From: Lanius collurio | Taxonomy: Eukaryota; Chordata; Aves; Passeriformes; Laniidae | Reading direction: 5' to 3' | Assembly: GCA_020086605.1 (NCBI GenBank) | Contig: JACBWW010000093.1 | Coordinates: 1,120,140 to 1,184,139, forward strand | DNA: 64,000 nucleotides | Shown: positions 1 to 12,193 of the stretch, piece by piece | Layout of the letters: each line of letters starts with the position of its first letter | How positions within the stretch are numbered: the stretch's first letter is position 1 | The notes under the pieces: model-generated | Database searches by the model: none | What the model saw: only the letters and a program-made list of their open reading frames with translations | What the model was told of the DNA's origin: nothing | Translations under genes and position numbers: made by a program

Positions 1-1356
1 ATGAAGAGCAAGAAAGAGTATAACGAAGAGGGTCCAGGATCCAGACCTGGTCCTCATCCTCTGGTGAATTGCTCCTTGTGGCAGTAAAACTTAATCCCTT
101 AAGTACAGGCACTTTGAAACGGTCCAAATCAAAGTGAAGATCCCAGGTGCCCACTTGCCAGTCTGTTCCAGGAGATTCCTCCTGAAGCTTTCAAGATCTT
201 AAAGGAAATAGGCTGCCCCAGTCACCAGGTGGTGCTGCTAGAATGAAGAACTCTGAACAAAGCTGGACCTTATCCCTCAAAACCAAGATGTTCAGCCTTG
301 CAATCACCCATTCTCCTGGCTCCTAGGTCTGTGCTTCTTTCTGTTCCATCTCTGCTCCAAGCCTCCATCAAGCAGCTGAAAACTCATTATCAGCCCAGTA
401 TGGACAGCCTGAGACTGGCTGTGTGGAAAGGATGGTAGCTCTTTTCCTAGTTCCAAGGAGTTTATGGTCAGAGATGGCTCTGGTAGCAGGGGAAGGCCCT
501 CATGAAACAATGACAGAGTGCCCAATTGATGAGACGCTGGTTCCTGACCTTCAGTCCCTTGGCAGCATCCCAGGTTATCCCAAAGTGAAATGGTGCTGGA
601 AAAGTTAGCCAAGGCTTGATGCAGACTGCCACTGTCCATAGAGTCCATCCAGAATGATAACAGAGACAGATCAGTGGGACAGAGACAGAGACAGATCAGC
701 TTCCCTCTAGCTGACCTGCTTTGATGCAATCTGTCTTCTTAAAACCAAAGATCCTGCTTTCCAGCAGTCGCAGAAATTTGTCTTTCCTGTGGTCTGGCTG
801 AGGTGGTATTCAAACTGAGAATACTGAGTCCACCAAATAAGTGTTCCCCAAACTTGGATGGAGTGGGTGGAATGGGTGATATATAAAAATCTTTGCCTGA
901 ACAAATCCACATCACGCACAACAACAGTGGATTTTCTGCAGGGCTGGAATACATCCCCTTTAGTGCACTGTTTGTTGCATATTGTTATCAGCCTGGTCAT
1001 TCAAACCCAAATTCATCCCTCCTGAGCTTGCCAGACCAGATGGTAAGGGTATGTTATATGAAGGGTCCTCAAAATGTGAAGGAGTTACAAATTGTCACCA
1101 GCAGGTACGTTCCCCACTGCTCTGGACTCAATGGAAAGCTGGGCTTAAAAGGGCTGTACGTTGAACGTGGCCAAATAACTCAAGGAAGCATGACTGGGGG
1201 TCATGTGTACAAGACTGGGTCTTTTCTCTTGGAAAGCAGCAGCACTGAAAGGGCCTTAGGCAGTTGTGGAAACAACCTGAGCTGAGTATAAGCTTCCAGG
1301 ACAAAGGAGAGCTTAGCTGGCAAACAGTGTTAGGGGCTTTGGCAGAGGGATAGTGA

Positions 1357-1743
1357 ATAGAGGGGAAGAAGCCTATCCCTGGGCATGGCAGGAGCAAGTC
1401 CATCGCTGCCATATGGACACAGGTCTATTGCTGGCACTTTAGAGAATTTGTTGACAACATGGAGGAAATGAAGGAGAAGGCACAAGCACAAGTGAAGGTC
1501 AAGAAAAGCTGCCTCCAAGCAAGAGGCCATGCTCAAGGTGTGGCCCAGCTGCACACCTGCAAGGAGGTGTTTGAGAGCAAGTGGGTTTGGTTCTGCAGAG
1601 AACAGATGCAGCAGATGCACATGCTTTGCAGCAGGGAAAGCAATAAAATATGGGAACAAGTGACTTGACTGATGGAGCACTGCTTCTCTGCGCTCGAGGC
1701 TGACTATCTTGCTTTCAAAGCCCTGTCGCAGGTTTGGCCATAG
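1357..1743 (+). pseudogene. possible decayed coding frame (unidentified)
   Basis: One frame is open for 103 codons (1357-1665), has a single TGA at 1666-1668, then stays open for 24 codons to a TAG at 1741. The translation is rich in E, K, Q and M and looks coiled-coil-like (for example VDNMEEMKEKAQAQVKVKK). It keeps protein-like composition after the TGA (LMEHCFSALEADYLAFKALS). The TGA could be a decayed CGA. No family was recognised, and chance openness cannot be excluded. Confidence 0.22.
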
Positions 1744-3229
1744 ATCTGAGCTTGGTAGATCTGGCAGGAGATGTACCACCACAATCCTACAGCAAGTTCC
1801 TGGCAGCAGGACAGACCAGTGTTGGGACACCTCACCTCCGAAGTCCTTTGGGGGGGTGGCCCTGGATGTACAGGTTGACCCTGTCCCTGCTCCCATGTCA
1901 TGTGTGCCCCATACCTGCTCCTGACTGTTTGGTTTGTGTGCCTGGGGCCCAGGCAGAGCTCGGGGTCCCGTGACTGAGGAGAGTCTGCCTGGGAACTCCA
2001 GCCATGTGGCTGGAGGAATAAACATCTCTGAACATCCCTCAAATATCACTTCATATTTCCTTCCAGCGATCATCACTGTCTTATACATGTTGTAAAGGTT
2101 CCTCATTACAACAGACCAATGCATTAGAGCTGTCCCTCTGTGCCACAGTCTCCACCTTGCACAGAGCAGGGAACAAGTAGCTCAGGAGGGTGTACAAGGC
2201 ACACACTTTTTATTTTTCCAGACAGAGCCTTAGATAAAGAACAGGGTCAGGATTAATGCAGCTGCTACCCCCAGGCCAACTGCACTACAGGCTTGTCTCC
2301 TGGAGCAAAGCACTCAAGCCTGCCCACCTTTGTCTAGCAACTGATCTAAAGGCTTGTCCCTCCCCAAATATGTGGCACTCTGGCCTGGCCTGAATGCATG
2401 TCTTCACCAGGGCCTGCTGTTCAGCTGAGCGTGTCTCTGACGGATGGTTTTGAGTGTCTGGAAGCCCTCCTGGTATGGCAGGGTCTGGGGCTGGTATTCT
2501 GACCATCTCTCCAATACTGTTATCAACCTGGTGTGGCCTCAGGTTTTGCAGAGGCCAGTGCTGTCCATCAGGGTTTGCTAGGGAAGAAACTGCTGGGGCA
2601 GCAGCACTGCCAGTGCTCAAGGGGCATCCATCTTCCTGGGAATCCTTCCTCACCCCCATGGGATCCTCAGCTCCTCAGGGCCTGAGCCACTGGACTGTCA
2701 TTCTTGAGCTCTTCCAGAGGCTCCTTGAGAATCACAGCAGCCAGTTCTCTTCCTCATGTGCATGCCCTGCCCTGCCCTGCCCCACAGTCTGCCCCAGCCC
2801 CAGCAGCATTCAGGAGCACTCCAGCAGCACAGGGATGCCTCTGCATCCAGCCTTAAGATCAGCCATAAGCAAAATGGGTCTTTGAGAAACAAATGCCAAG
2901 AAAAGCCCAAGTAACTTCAGAATACAACTGGTGGAATTATGGGGCACAAAGAAAAATTGAGGTCACTCATCCCATGTCCTCCTCACAACCAGCAGGACAT
3001 GACATGCAACAGCACAAATCACAGAAACAGAAATGCATATCCCTTCTGTGTTTTGGAGACCTCCCAGCTGACAGACTCTGGATGAATTTGTCCCCCATGG
3101 CTTTATCTGCTTGCTTTTCAGAGCCCTTAATGTACCTGGCTTCCACCAACCCTGCATGGCAGTGAGTGCTACTGTTTAGTTACGCACAGTAGAAAGACCC
3201 TTCCTTTAGCTGGATTTACACCTGCTGAC

Positions 3230-3440
3230 ATCTCCCCTTGGCAAATCAGCTTCTTCACCTGTTCTAACTTACAAAATTACAATCTTGATCAGGCTGTGGA
3301 CAAAATAAGACCTTTTAGTGATGGAGCTTGTCAGGGGCTTTTGGAAAACCAAGGACATTTTCTAAGTGACTCTCCCTGATTTACATACGTTTCTTCCTTC
3401 AGCTGGCTGCCCTGGAGATGCACAACCTCTGCAGCAAGTA
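3230..3440 (-). mobile_element. degenerate CR1-like LINE fragment (RT-region type)
   Basis: The stretch around 3325-3400 (cttgtcaggggcttttggaa, then ccaagg... and ...gactctccctgattta) follows the pattern of the antisense CR1 reverse-transcriptase C-terminal region. It is highly diverged and its ends are not definable. Masking against avian repeats would decide. Confidence 0.35.
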
Positions 3441-6400
3441 TTCATCACAACCTTCTTCCAGGTGAACATGCACATGCCTATTAATACAAGTTTCTATTTT
3501 AATACTGATCATTTGCTCAGTGACCTTTAGTTTCCTAGGTCTTTATTTCAAAAACCTGGTGTCATATTCACCTGCCTTGTGGGACAGAAATTTAGACAGC
3601 AGGGCCCACTGAACACCAAATATGGCTCCAGCCATTGTGAGTTCTGTATGCTCTGGTGACTTTCTGTACAGTTTATCAGCTTGTTTTGAAACTTTCCCAC
3701 TCAACTCCTTGGCACCAGGCAATTTCTCATCTCTGTTCTCCTGGGAGGCAGTGCTGCAAACTCCAGAGACAGGCAGGGGTTTCCCACACATCTGTGATCA
3801 CTTCTTCCAGTGGTGGGCATAGGGCATCTCCCTGCCCAGGCAGAATCACTGCTGGGATGCCTAAAACCCCTCCCTTGAGAAAAAAGCCCCATCATCTCCT
3901 TGGATTGGCTGTGGGGCCAGGTGCCATCCCCCAGGGCAGGAACAGATGTCTACTTTGTCTGGGGGAGCAGGATACACCTCAGCAAAGAAAAGGACAATTT
4001 CCAGGTGCAGATTTCAGCATTTCCCCTGCTCCAGAGGCCAGTCTGTTCCTATACCATTTACCCCATCCCACCACACAACCCCCAGCTTTTCACATCTCTG
4101 CTGCCTGCGGTTTTTCACAGTGGTAAGGCAAGAGCACACCTGTGCACACGGCTGACCCTGCAGACAGGTCCGGGTGTGGAAGGTGTGCATGTGACCCATC
4201 ACCTATGGATTTCATAGCCCTCAGTGATCCAGGCAGGGAATTATCCAGGTACAGCCCCTGCTCACACCTCGCCATGGCTTTAACCAGAGCAAAGTGAGTT
4301 TCTTCCATGCCAGAACCAATATTACCCTGCAGAAAATCCCTCCTCTCCTTCCCTATGGACAGGGGTTTAGCACTGGCCCACCAGCTCCCTGGAAGCAGGG
4401 CAGGTGAAGCCAAATACTTTTACTAATCCCAGCTCCGAAGAGCTGCTCTCAGGTTACAGACGATGTGAATAGGATCTATGTTCCAGGGTGATCAGACTTC
4501 ATGGAATTTCGGCAGGACCAGTTATCTGTTCCTGTAACCATCTGCAGCTGAATGTGCTGGTATGGCCCACATCCAAAATGCCCCCATCTCCTCAGAGCCC
4601 AATCTGAGGTCTTTGAGTGAAGCACAACTGGCAGCAGAAAAATTACCCCACAGCTTCACACATGGGTCTCCCAACTGAACAGCCCAGAGCACCTCAGAAA
4701 CCTGATATCCACAGCCTTCCACAGCCCAGATGAGAAGAGACAAAGAGCTCTCAGCCACCAGATGTGCTGAGTGTGACTGCCTAATTTATATCCAGCCACA
4801 ACCTGACACTGACCACATGGATTCATTTAGGGTTGACTCAGCGCCACAGCATCACTGAGAGATTGCACCACACCTGAAATATCCCTGAGTTGTCCTGTCC
4901 CTGGAAGAGTCTCAGATCAAGAGGAATCCTCACATTGCCTCCTGTTTTTTCCTGGTAGGTCTGATGATGCCTTGGGATGTCATGAGGCCCTCCAGGCTGG
5001 GCTGATGGTGGAAGCTTGTCCTTTGATGAAGGCAAAGGGAACTGCAGTGAGCAAACAGCTCAAGCCAAGTGAATCCAGACAATGAATGTCTCTCCACACC
5101 CCTTGCAGAAGATACTGCAGTCTCCACTGCAGTGCAGACTACAGTGTTTTCTCCCCATCACTACTAAGGCTTCCTGAAAAAAATCTTAGGGCTTGCAGAC
5201 ATCACTGCAGGACTTAGGGAGCATTCAGGCTGGCATATACACCCTCTCCATAGGCTCTTCTGCTGCCCAAAAGGCAGCTTCCAAGCCTCTGAGTACCTCC
5301 CTCTTCCATGGCCACCCATGTTACAGCAGCAGAGAGGAGCAGAGGTGCTGTCTGTCACCCAGCTGTGCCTGTTACGGACCAGCAGATGCAGTTCTGCCCA
5401 GTGAATCACACCGTTGCATATGCATGAAAAATGCTTCATGCAGCACCTGTGTCCAGCCTTGGGCCTGACCAGAACAGCAGCTAACAGGCAGGAGGATGGA
5501 GCTGAGTAGCTGTGGTTTATAGGGTAACTTCATCGCTACTCCCCATTGCAGTCACTAACACCAGTAGCACTGCACTTTTGATCCCAACCTGGGAACATGG
5601 CTATGTGTCCTTTCTGTCATCAGTCACCTCCATGAGGACCACAGCGCTACACAATTCGCTGCCCAGCTCATACCTGGCCATTCATAGTCTTGTAGTTGCT
5701 TCCCTACCAAAGACACTGCTTGCCCATGAATTTGCCTCTCTGTTTTCCAGCCTGAAACATTGTAGGTAGGAAGAACTGCCAGGGCACCATGGAGAAAACA
5801 TCCTCTTTATCCCATTTTCCACCATCCTGCAGCCCTGATGCTACATTTCTCCAGCCTTTCCAGCCATCATATACATGGTGACATACATCCCTAGTTTTTC
5901 CTCTGGGTATCCTTGGATCAGCCTAAGCCTGACAGCCCAGGCAGCCTGTCTTCTCATGTCAAATTCTGCTCAGGGCTTCAGACATTAATAGACAGTAATT
6001 AACCACATGAAAAATGACAGAAAAGTCCATGGACAGACAGTCACTTTGGTCCGTGCTTCCTGCTCCTCAGCAAAGCACATTCTTTGCCAGGCTTTGCAGG
6101 GGAGAAAACAATTTTGTGTGCAAGAAGCTGTGTCTGGCAATAACAGCCTCAGCAGCATGAGACATAAAAATCTGATGGCAGAGCATCCTTAGCCAGATGA
6201 AACTATCCTGCAAGGGCTCTCTCTGCTGCTCCTGGGACAAAATCCACAGAAGGAGCTAGAAACTCTTCATCAGAGCTTTCTAAGAAGAAAACAGAGTCCA
6301 GCTCCACTACCAGTGAGCCCTGGTGCTTGCTGTATACCCTGGTCATCTCAGCGTCTGAATGGGGTTTCTAGGAGAGCACCATCCTCACCACTGCAATCTG

Positions 6401-8768
6401 GCTCCCAGGGAGTGGGCTGTGTCCTGAGGAATGTGGCTCTTGAACTGAACTCCAAAGGGTTTTGCTTTTTTCAATCCCAAACACAGGGAGTGAGAAGGGG
6501 GTAAGTGCCCCCTGAGGAGGGGAGAGCAGTGGGGTGGGATTAGAGCTGGCACTAACGCCCTGCTCTCTGCAGCGGCGTCTGAGCAGCACAGGGAGAGGTC
6601 AGGATTAGGGGAAATCCTTTGAGAGCAAAGGGGAGTTAAGCTCTCTCCTTGCACACACAGAGGGGGCACCCCCAAACCTCCACCCTGGAAAAGGCTGGGC
6701 CGGGAGCAGAAGGCAAGGGGCAGCCTTTGTCTCTTTGATTCAAAGCAGAGAGCAATTAGATGATGGACTTAGAGCCCAGGGAGCACCACTCCCTGCCTCC
6801 ACAGGGATCTTTCTCTGTTTCTCTGTTTCTCTGCTTTCTTTCATTCTCCACCTCAGCTCCTAAATCCATCTGCACTAGGTTTTTAATTGCATTAGACCAG
6901 CACCTTTCACTAGGAAAAATTTAATATGGTGATTGCTTTTTACAGCCCCAGGACAGGTTTGACAGCAACCACAGGGAGTGGTTCAACATAGAGAAATTTA
7001 TCCTGGGTGCCTGTTACACCTAAAGTACAGTAGGTGCTCTTAAAAACCCAGCCTCTGGAGCCCTGTAGCAACCTGGAATCACAAGTTTCATAAAAAACAC
7101 ACCCATATTTTGTGAGAAGACAGGAATCCCAAATGGACAACTCAGAGGCTCCAGTCTCTGCAACTCTGAGGACCTGATGCCTTGTGATTGCAACACTGAA
7201 CATAACTTACAGGCTGCTTGGAGACAGCTTTGGACACCCTGGCACCCCCTCAAGCTCCAGACACACGGGTCAGACAGGCAAGCACAGTGGGTAATGCAGC
7301 CCCTTGAGGGCTGGGAAGGTGCTGCTGTCTCCATATCCTCCTCCATCCTTCTCCACTCCAGTGACAGCTCCTCCACTCCTGTAGAGATGCAGGCACCAAC
7401 TGCTGCCAGGTCTTTAGGAAAATGGTATCAAACCAGCCTTACACTGCCTCCTCCTCCTCCCTGTTTCCCATGCTCCTTGCCTGGCAGCATTTAACAACGA
7501 ATGCACCACTACCTGTGATGGACTCAGGCTGCACAGCCTGTGCAAGTGAGCAGCCTTGCTCTGCTCAGATCCCAATTTCTGTTCAAATTTGGTCAAGGAT
7601 GGGAGTTCTCCCACTATCTAGGAATGGCCACAGAGTCACTCCGTGTCCATCTCCATTCTCAGGTCAGCTCCAAGAGGCCAGGAGCCCTGCAGGGGCAAAG
7701 GAAAATGTTCTAATAGCTCACAAGAAGCAACCTCATCTTCGCCTAAGGATTTCACCCCCAGTGCTTGTTGCACTCATCCCGTGAGCTGGTTACACGGAAG
7801 CACCAAGGAAATTTTTAACAAGAGGAAAGCAAGGAACAGGTAGACAGAACTGTGCAAATAATCATCCCTTTAACAGGCTGAAAACATCACTTTCTTTATC
7901 TCAGCCCAGAGCTGTTTGTTGTAAACCTCTTCCATCTCTGCTCAGGCTCCACTACGTGATCCCACACCCTGGACCCTTGTCCCTATGTCCCAGAGGGGAG
8001 AGTGCCAAAAGGTGAGTGGCTCTAACAGGATTTGGAAGCATTTGCAAGTGTGATCATACAGCTGTTATGACAGGGAGTGACACATGGGTCATTTGTACCT
8101 AAGGCTGGAGAAGACCCCCCAAGCCAGTCCTTCCTTTTGTCTAGGTGAGAGCCAACAGCAGGCAGACGTTGAAGGAAATTAAGAAGACATGGCAGATTTC
8201 AAGGGATTTCACTCTCATCCTTCCAAAACATTGTCTCCGCATTTCCTCTAAGGCTGAGATAAACAGTCCAACATCCATCCTGCCACTTAGGTGACAGCAG
8301 TGGCATCTCACCCTAGTCCTCCCAGCACCTTGGCCAGGTTTGGTGCTGGGTTTGGCTGGAGACTGAAGGCAAAAAATAGTAATTATGGAGGGCAGGATCG
8401 TCAGACAGACAGACTTTCCCATATGACAAAGCAACATTTGCAGGGGTGGCAGTATGGCTGATGCACCTGAAAAGCCGAATATGACTTGAGCAGTCTGTCA
8501 CAGTATAAACTCAAAGGAAGTTAACAGGCCAGATTCATCATTGCTGTGTTTGTCACAGGAAGGTTATGAAATCTGTAAGATCTCCATTTTATATAAAGAC
8601 ATGGCATGGATCCACTCCCTGTGCCCCCGTGCATGCTCACAGCTGCTGGGAAATCTCTCCCATGTGAGCAGAGTACTTCATTGGCACAACCTTCTTTCAG
8701 TATTGGACAGACTAGGAAGATTTTTGCCTCTTGATGCTCCCACAGTACTTTTTCCAATCCCTAAGGTG

Positions 8769-8798
8769 CAAAAAAAAAATTAAAAAAATAAAAAAAAT
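8769..8798. repeat. A-rich simple repeat
   Basis: Runs of A interrupted by single or double T, with no associated element recognised. Confidence 0.75.
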
Positions 8799-9159
8799 CC
8801 AGATCTCTTTTTGTGAAGTGGTGGAAATGCACTTAGAGTAACCGTAAAAACTATCATTACCTAGATACTGGTAGAAACTTCTCCAGAATCCCCCAGGGCC
8901 CAAATTCAGGAGCTGAATTAAGCTATAGGACACACTCCTATCTAATACCTTAGCTCCAACCCACTTTGCCTCTCCTCCTGTCTCTCAGTTAATGTACACC
9001 TGAGTGATTAGAGATGTTCTATACAAACTGCAAGTTATGCCTCTAGATGCAGTTTGTGATTTGCAAAGAAGCATGTGTACAAGTAAAGATACTCAGGAAG
9101 AAGCAATTTGCAAATTAATTTACATGATTAATTAATAGAAGTGAACATAAAAATGTAGG

Positions 9160-9231
9160 TTAGATGGGCCCACTGGAGGTCTCTCATCCAAGCCCCTTGT
9201 CAACACATGGCTAAACTTGAATTTAGACCTG
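9160..9231 (-). mobile_element. CR1 LINE, distal part split by LTR insertion
   Basis: The stretch cccactggaggtctctcatc and following bases match the antisense CR1 3' region. The same element resumes at 10732, beyond the LTR, in the order expected of one CR1 copy. The outer boundary near 9160 is approximate because no terminal octamer is recognisable. Confidence 0.6.
9227..9231. repeat. target-site duplication, left copy (ACCTG)
   Basis: ACCTG immediately precedes the LTR start and is repeated exactly at 10727-10731, directly after the LTR end. Removing the LTR and one copy restores a continuous CR1 sequence. Confidence 0.85.
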
Positions 9232-9489
9232 TGTAGTGGGTTGAATCTGAGTTGATAGACAGATTTTTAGACCAATAACAATTCTCACAATTTACACATT
9301 TAAACCGCACAGAAAGGTGGGAGTTCCTCTTGTTCCAGCTCGCCTGAGGGAGGTGGGGGAGCCTCGGAGCCTCCAGGGCCCCACCGGGCCGGGCCGGGTC
9401 GGGCCAAAGCCCCGGCTCCCTTCTCCTCTTCCTGATACTGTGAAACGGACCCTGGGTTGGTGGGGAGGGAACCATCCAAGAGCCCAGGC

Positions 9490-9785
9490 AGCTAAACCCA
9501 GCCATGGACTAGCACAGAGCTAAACCCAGCCTTGGGCTGGCACAGAGCTAAACCCAGCCATGGACTGACACACANCACAGAGCTAAACCCAGCCATGGAC
9601 TGACACACAGCTAAACCCAGCCTTGGGCTGGCACACAGCTAAACCCAGCCATGGACTGGCACACAGCTAAACCCAGCCATGGATTGGCACACAGCTAAAC
9701 CCAGCCTTGGACTGGCACACAGATAAACCAGCCATGGACTGGCACACAGCTAACCTCAGCCTTGGGCTGGCACAGCTAAAATCCA
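9490..9785 (+). repeat. 28-bp minisatellite inside the LTR, about 10.5 copies
   Basis: The unit is agctaaacccagccatggac followed by tggcacac, repeated about ten times plus a partial copy. Two unit types alternate: A with 'ccatgga' and B with 'ccttggg'. Their order is ABA-ABA-ABA-B, which suggests amplification as an 84-bp triplet. Unit 3 is disturbed by an ambiguous base (N at 9575) and extra bases, so the true copy number may differ from the assembly. Confidence 0.92.
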
Positions 9786-9991
9786 TCCAGAGTGGCTCCT
9801 TGGGACCAGCAGGTCCCCCCTGTTCCCCACACGGAGCCAGCAGAGCCTCCTGTGTGCAGCCAGCAGCACAAAGGGAGCGAGGCTTTCTTCACCATAAAGC
9901 CTGAACAAGAACATTCTTCACCATGGAGGTTTCAGAGTCAGAGAGAGAGTTGAGCCCTGTGAGACGGAGCTGGAAATGGCGATGGAGAAAA

Positions 9992-9998
9992 GGGGCGG
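9992..9998 (+). promoter_or_regulatory. GC box in LTR U3
   Basis: GGGGCGG lies about 23 bases before the TATA-like TTAAAAATCC at 10021, spacing typical of a retroviral U3 promoter. Whether it is active is unknown. Confidence 0.45.
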
Positions 9999-10569
9999 TG
10001 CCACGTTCCTCGCGCGGAGCTTAAAAATCCTTCTGGCATGCGGTGGTGAGAAACTGTAACATCTCAAACTGTCTCTTCAATCCATTTGGAGTGCAGGGGG
10101 GATGGAAGACTCACCTGTGGCCAGTGAAGGTTGTGAAGAGTTGCCTCTGCCAGGATATAGAAGCAGTGAGAGGCTTTTAAGGATTTGTAGCAGAAAAAGC
10201 CTTTGTGTTCAGGCCAAAATGACCCATCCTTAAAAAGATTGATAACCCCATGTGATGGCCCAGGTGTGGCAGTGTGAAAAAACTGATATTTTTCATGGAA
10301 GAGATGTGTTACACCACAGCAGATTGTTTCTTTCGGGCGGGTCTGCTGTTGGGGGCAGTTTGAGAAACCGCATGAAGCAAGAAGAAACCCTTTCTTCCTC
10401 AAGCATAAGAGAGAGACTTTTCGAGAACTGTGACACTGACTAGAATCCTATGTTGTATTATCTTTTGTGCCAGTTAAGAAAAAAAAAAGAGAAAATTGCT
10501 GGGAAAAAGAGGGGGGGGGGTGTTTAATTTAATGTCTTGTGATATCTTTTAACTTTTAATTCTGTTAGT

Positions 10570-10575
10570 AATAAA
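10570..10575 (+). terminator. LTR poly(A) signal AATAAA
   Basis: Canonical hexamer in the 3' third of the LTR, followed by T- and GT-rich sequence, as expected near the R/U5 boundary. Confidence 0.6.
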
Positions 10576-10726
10576 ACTCTTTCCTTGTACGGCAACCATT
10601 TAAGTTTGAACCTGTTTTGCCTCGCAGATATCTAGTTTTCCTCAATATTTTCTTATTCTTTTTTTTTCCCTTATAAAAATAACCGATTTTCGTGTGCTTG
10701 ACACTTAGTTGGGTCAAACCACAACA

Positions 10727-10731
10727 ACCTG
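10727..10731. repeat. target-site duplication, right copy (ACCTG)
   Basis: Exact partner of 9227-9231, bordering the CA end of the LTR. Confidence 0.85.
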
Positions 10732-11345
10732 ATTGCTCAGAACTAGGCTTTGTCTAGAGTGCTGAAACTCTCCAAGGATGGAGAGGGTTTTTGGTCACAG
10801 CCTCTCAGGGTCTCTTTCCGATTCTTGACACTTCCAGGATGAAGACATTTTTCCTTATGTCCCATCAGAGTTTCTCTCAGTGCAACATGTTCCCATGTTT
10901 CTCTGTGCACCTGAGCTGCCTTTTTTTCTTTTGAAGTGACACAGGCAGTCAAATCCCCACTGAGCTCCTCTTCTCCACATACAGCAAACCTGCGTTCTTT
11001 CACTTCTGCTCAGACGTCACATCCTCCAACCACCTCTGTGGCACTCAGCTCAACCCACCTCAGTTTACAGACCCCTTTCTCCTGTAGAAGAGCCAAAATG
11101 GGGAACAGAATCCTCTCTGTTCTTCCCAGCTTCCAGTTGCATGAGGATAGTCCATCCCAGGATCTGCATTTGCCCCAAACCTCATGAATTTTCTGCCAGC
11201 CTCCTGAGCATGTCAATGTTCCTCTGAACAGCAGCTCTGTGTATTTACAGACCTCCAGTGTATTTACCACTTCCCTCAATTTGGTGTCACCCTCAAACTT
11301 TCTATGGTTGCATTCTGTCCACTCATTTAGATCACAGCAACACAG
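10732..11345 (-). mobile_element. CR1 LINE, proximal part (continues 9160-9231)
   Basis: Diverged antisense CR1. Recognisable blocks are gattgctcag...ctccaaggatgg (10732-10782), ttccaggatgaagacatttt with following tccttatgtcc (about 10830-10862), a ctcttctccacat block (10966-10980), a cctcagtttacag block near 11058 and caatttggtgtcaccctcaa (11277). These fall in the order of one CR1 copy read on the minus strand. The right limit near 11345 is approximate. Confidence 0.65.
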
Positions 11346-11749
11346 GGTGTCTTCATTTTATCCTCCTAAAAAAGAAAAACTAGACTTTTCCAAATAAAAA
11401 AGGCCTGTGATTTTGAGCAAGCACAGTGCTGGTCAGTGCATTGCCCAGCCAGGCCTTTGGGGAAGAGGAATGGGATGGGTTCAGTAAGCAGTGGGACCAG
11501 CCTGCCCTCCATAAGCACAAATCATAGGATGAAACTTCCCACCAGCTGGGAAGTCCACAAGTCCTAAAAAGGCTGCAAAGCAAATAAATTCCCACCGGGG
11601 CACAACATGGGGCATAGGTTGGAGGGTGGGATGCTGAGGGGAAGCATTCATCAGGAGAGCAGAAGCAGAGGGAAGCTTGCTGGCTGATCTTTCAGACCAT
11701 GGTGACCTCAGCAAGAGACCTGGTTCATGCACTTTTTGCCCCATATGGT
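11346..11749. other. intergenic DNA between CR1 copies
   Basis: No gene, RNA or repeat recognised. Confidence 0.6.
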
Positions 11750-11932
11750 GGTCAGGCACTGAACAGGCTCCCCAGGGAATGGTCATAGCCCAAGGCTGCC
11801 AGAGCTCCAGGAGCATTTGGACAATGCTCTCAGGCACAGGGTGGTATTGTTGGGATGTGCTGTGCAGGGGCAGGAGTTGGACTGATTGATCTTTGTGGGT
11901 GACTTCCAGCACAAGATATTTCATGATTTTTA
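11750..11932 (+). mobile_element. CR1 LINE 3' end fragment
   Basis: The order aacaggctccccagggaatg, then gctgccagagctccaggagc, catttggacaatgctctcag, aggagttggactgattgatc and ...atttcatgat matches a CR1 3' UTR ending next to its terminal TCATGATT-like motif. It belongs to the same subfamily as the reversed copy at 14423-14570. Confidence 0.8.
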
Positions 11933-12193
11933 TTCTTGACAGGTTACAGCCTGGCTTCATCTCTGAGGAACTGAGGTTGTGCAGAGTCCAAAAAACTGCT
12001 GGGCTGCAGCTCCTTTGGTGTCTATAGGAGTAAAACAGTTCAAGATGTGCAGCACAGTCTGTTCTGTCCTCCCCTCATGGAGGAAAAATAAAGGGGGTCT
12101 TCAAGGGCAACAGGACCTGGGAACCAGAGGCAGTCACAGCCAGGAGGAGAACACAGCTACAAGGTGCAAAGACGGTGCAAAGACTAAACCCCC

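Larger units (their letters stand above)
1..9159. other. intergenic DNA, no gene recognised
   Basis: Read on both strands; no frame resembles a known protein and none is longer than expected by chance, except for the possible relic at 1357-1743. It holds a degenerate CR1-like segment at 3230-3440, short (CCCTG)n at 2764-2783, a TTTCTCTG-rich tract at 6809-6833 and an A-rich tract at 8769-8798. Nothing else is supported. Confidence 0.7.
9232..10726 (+). mobile_element. solo LTR of an endogenous retrovirus (ERVL-like), 1495 bp
   Basis: The element starts TGTAGTGGGTTGA and ends TCAAACCACAACA. These are 5'-TG...CA-3' ends forming an imperfect inverted repeat (11 of 13 positions). It is flanked by a perfect 5-bp duplication, ACCTG. 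It contains a GC box (9992-9998), a TATA-like TTAAAAATCC (10021), a downstream AATAAA (10570-10575), a G10 run (10511-10520), and a 28-bp minisatellite in the U3-like part. This layout is U3-R-U5 in + orientation. No gag, pol or env sequence or second LTR is present, so it is a solo LTR. The 5-bp duplication and start sequence suggest the ERVL class; the family name cannot be fixed here. Confidence 0.85.

Noticed and set aside
1330..2124. 264-codon minus-strand frame
   Set aside because: Longest frame of the left flank but low-complexity composition and no recognisable domain; opposite to the possible + strand relic. Length is within chance for this composition.
8100..8150. Short CR1-like phrase (ggctggagaagacc)
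   Set aside because: Match is only about 15 bases with no supporting CR1 blocks on either side.
9490..9785. Array resembling a CRISPR (28-bp repeats)
   Set aside because: Units are contiguous with no spacers and lie inside a vertebrate LTR; it is a minisatellite.
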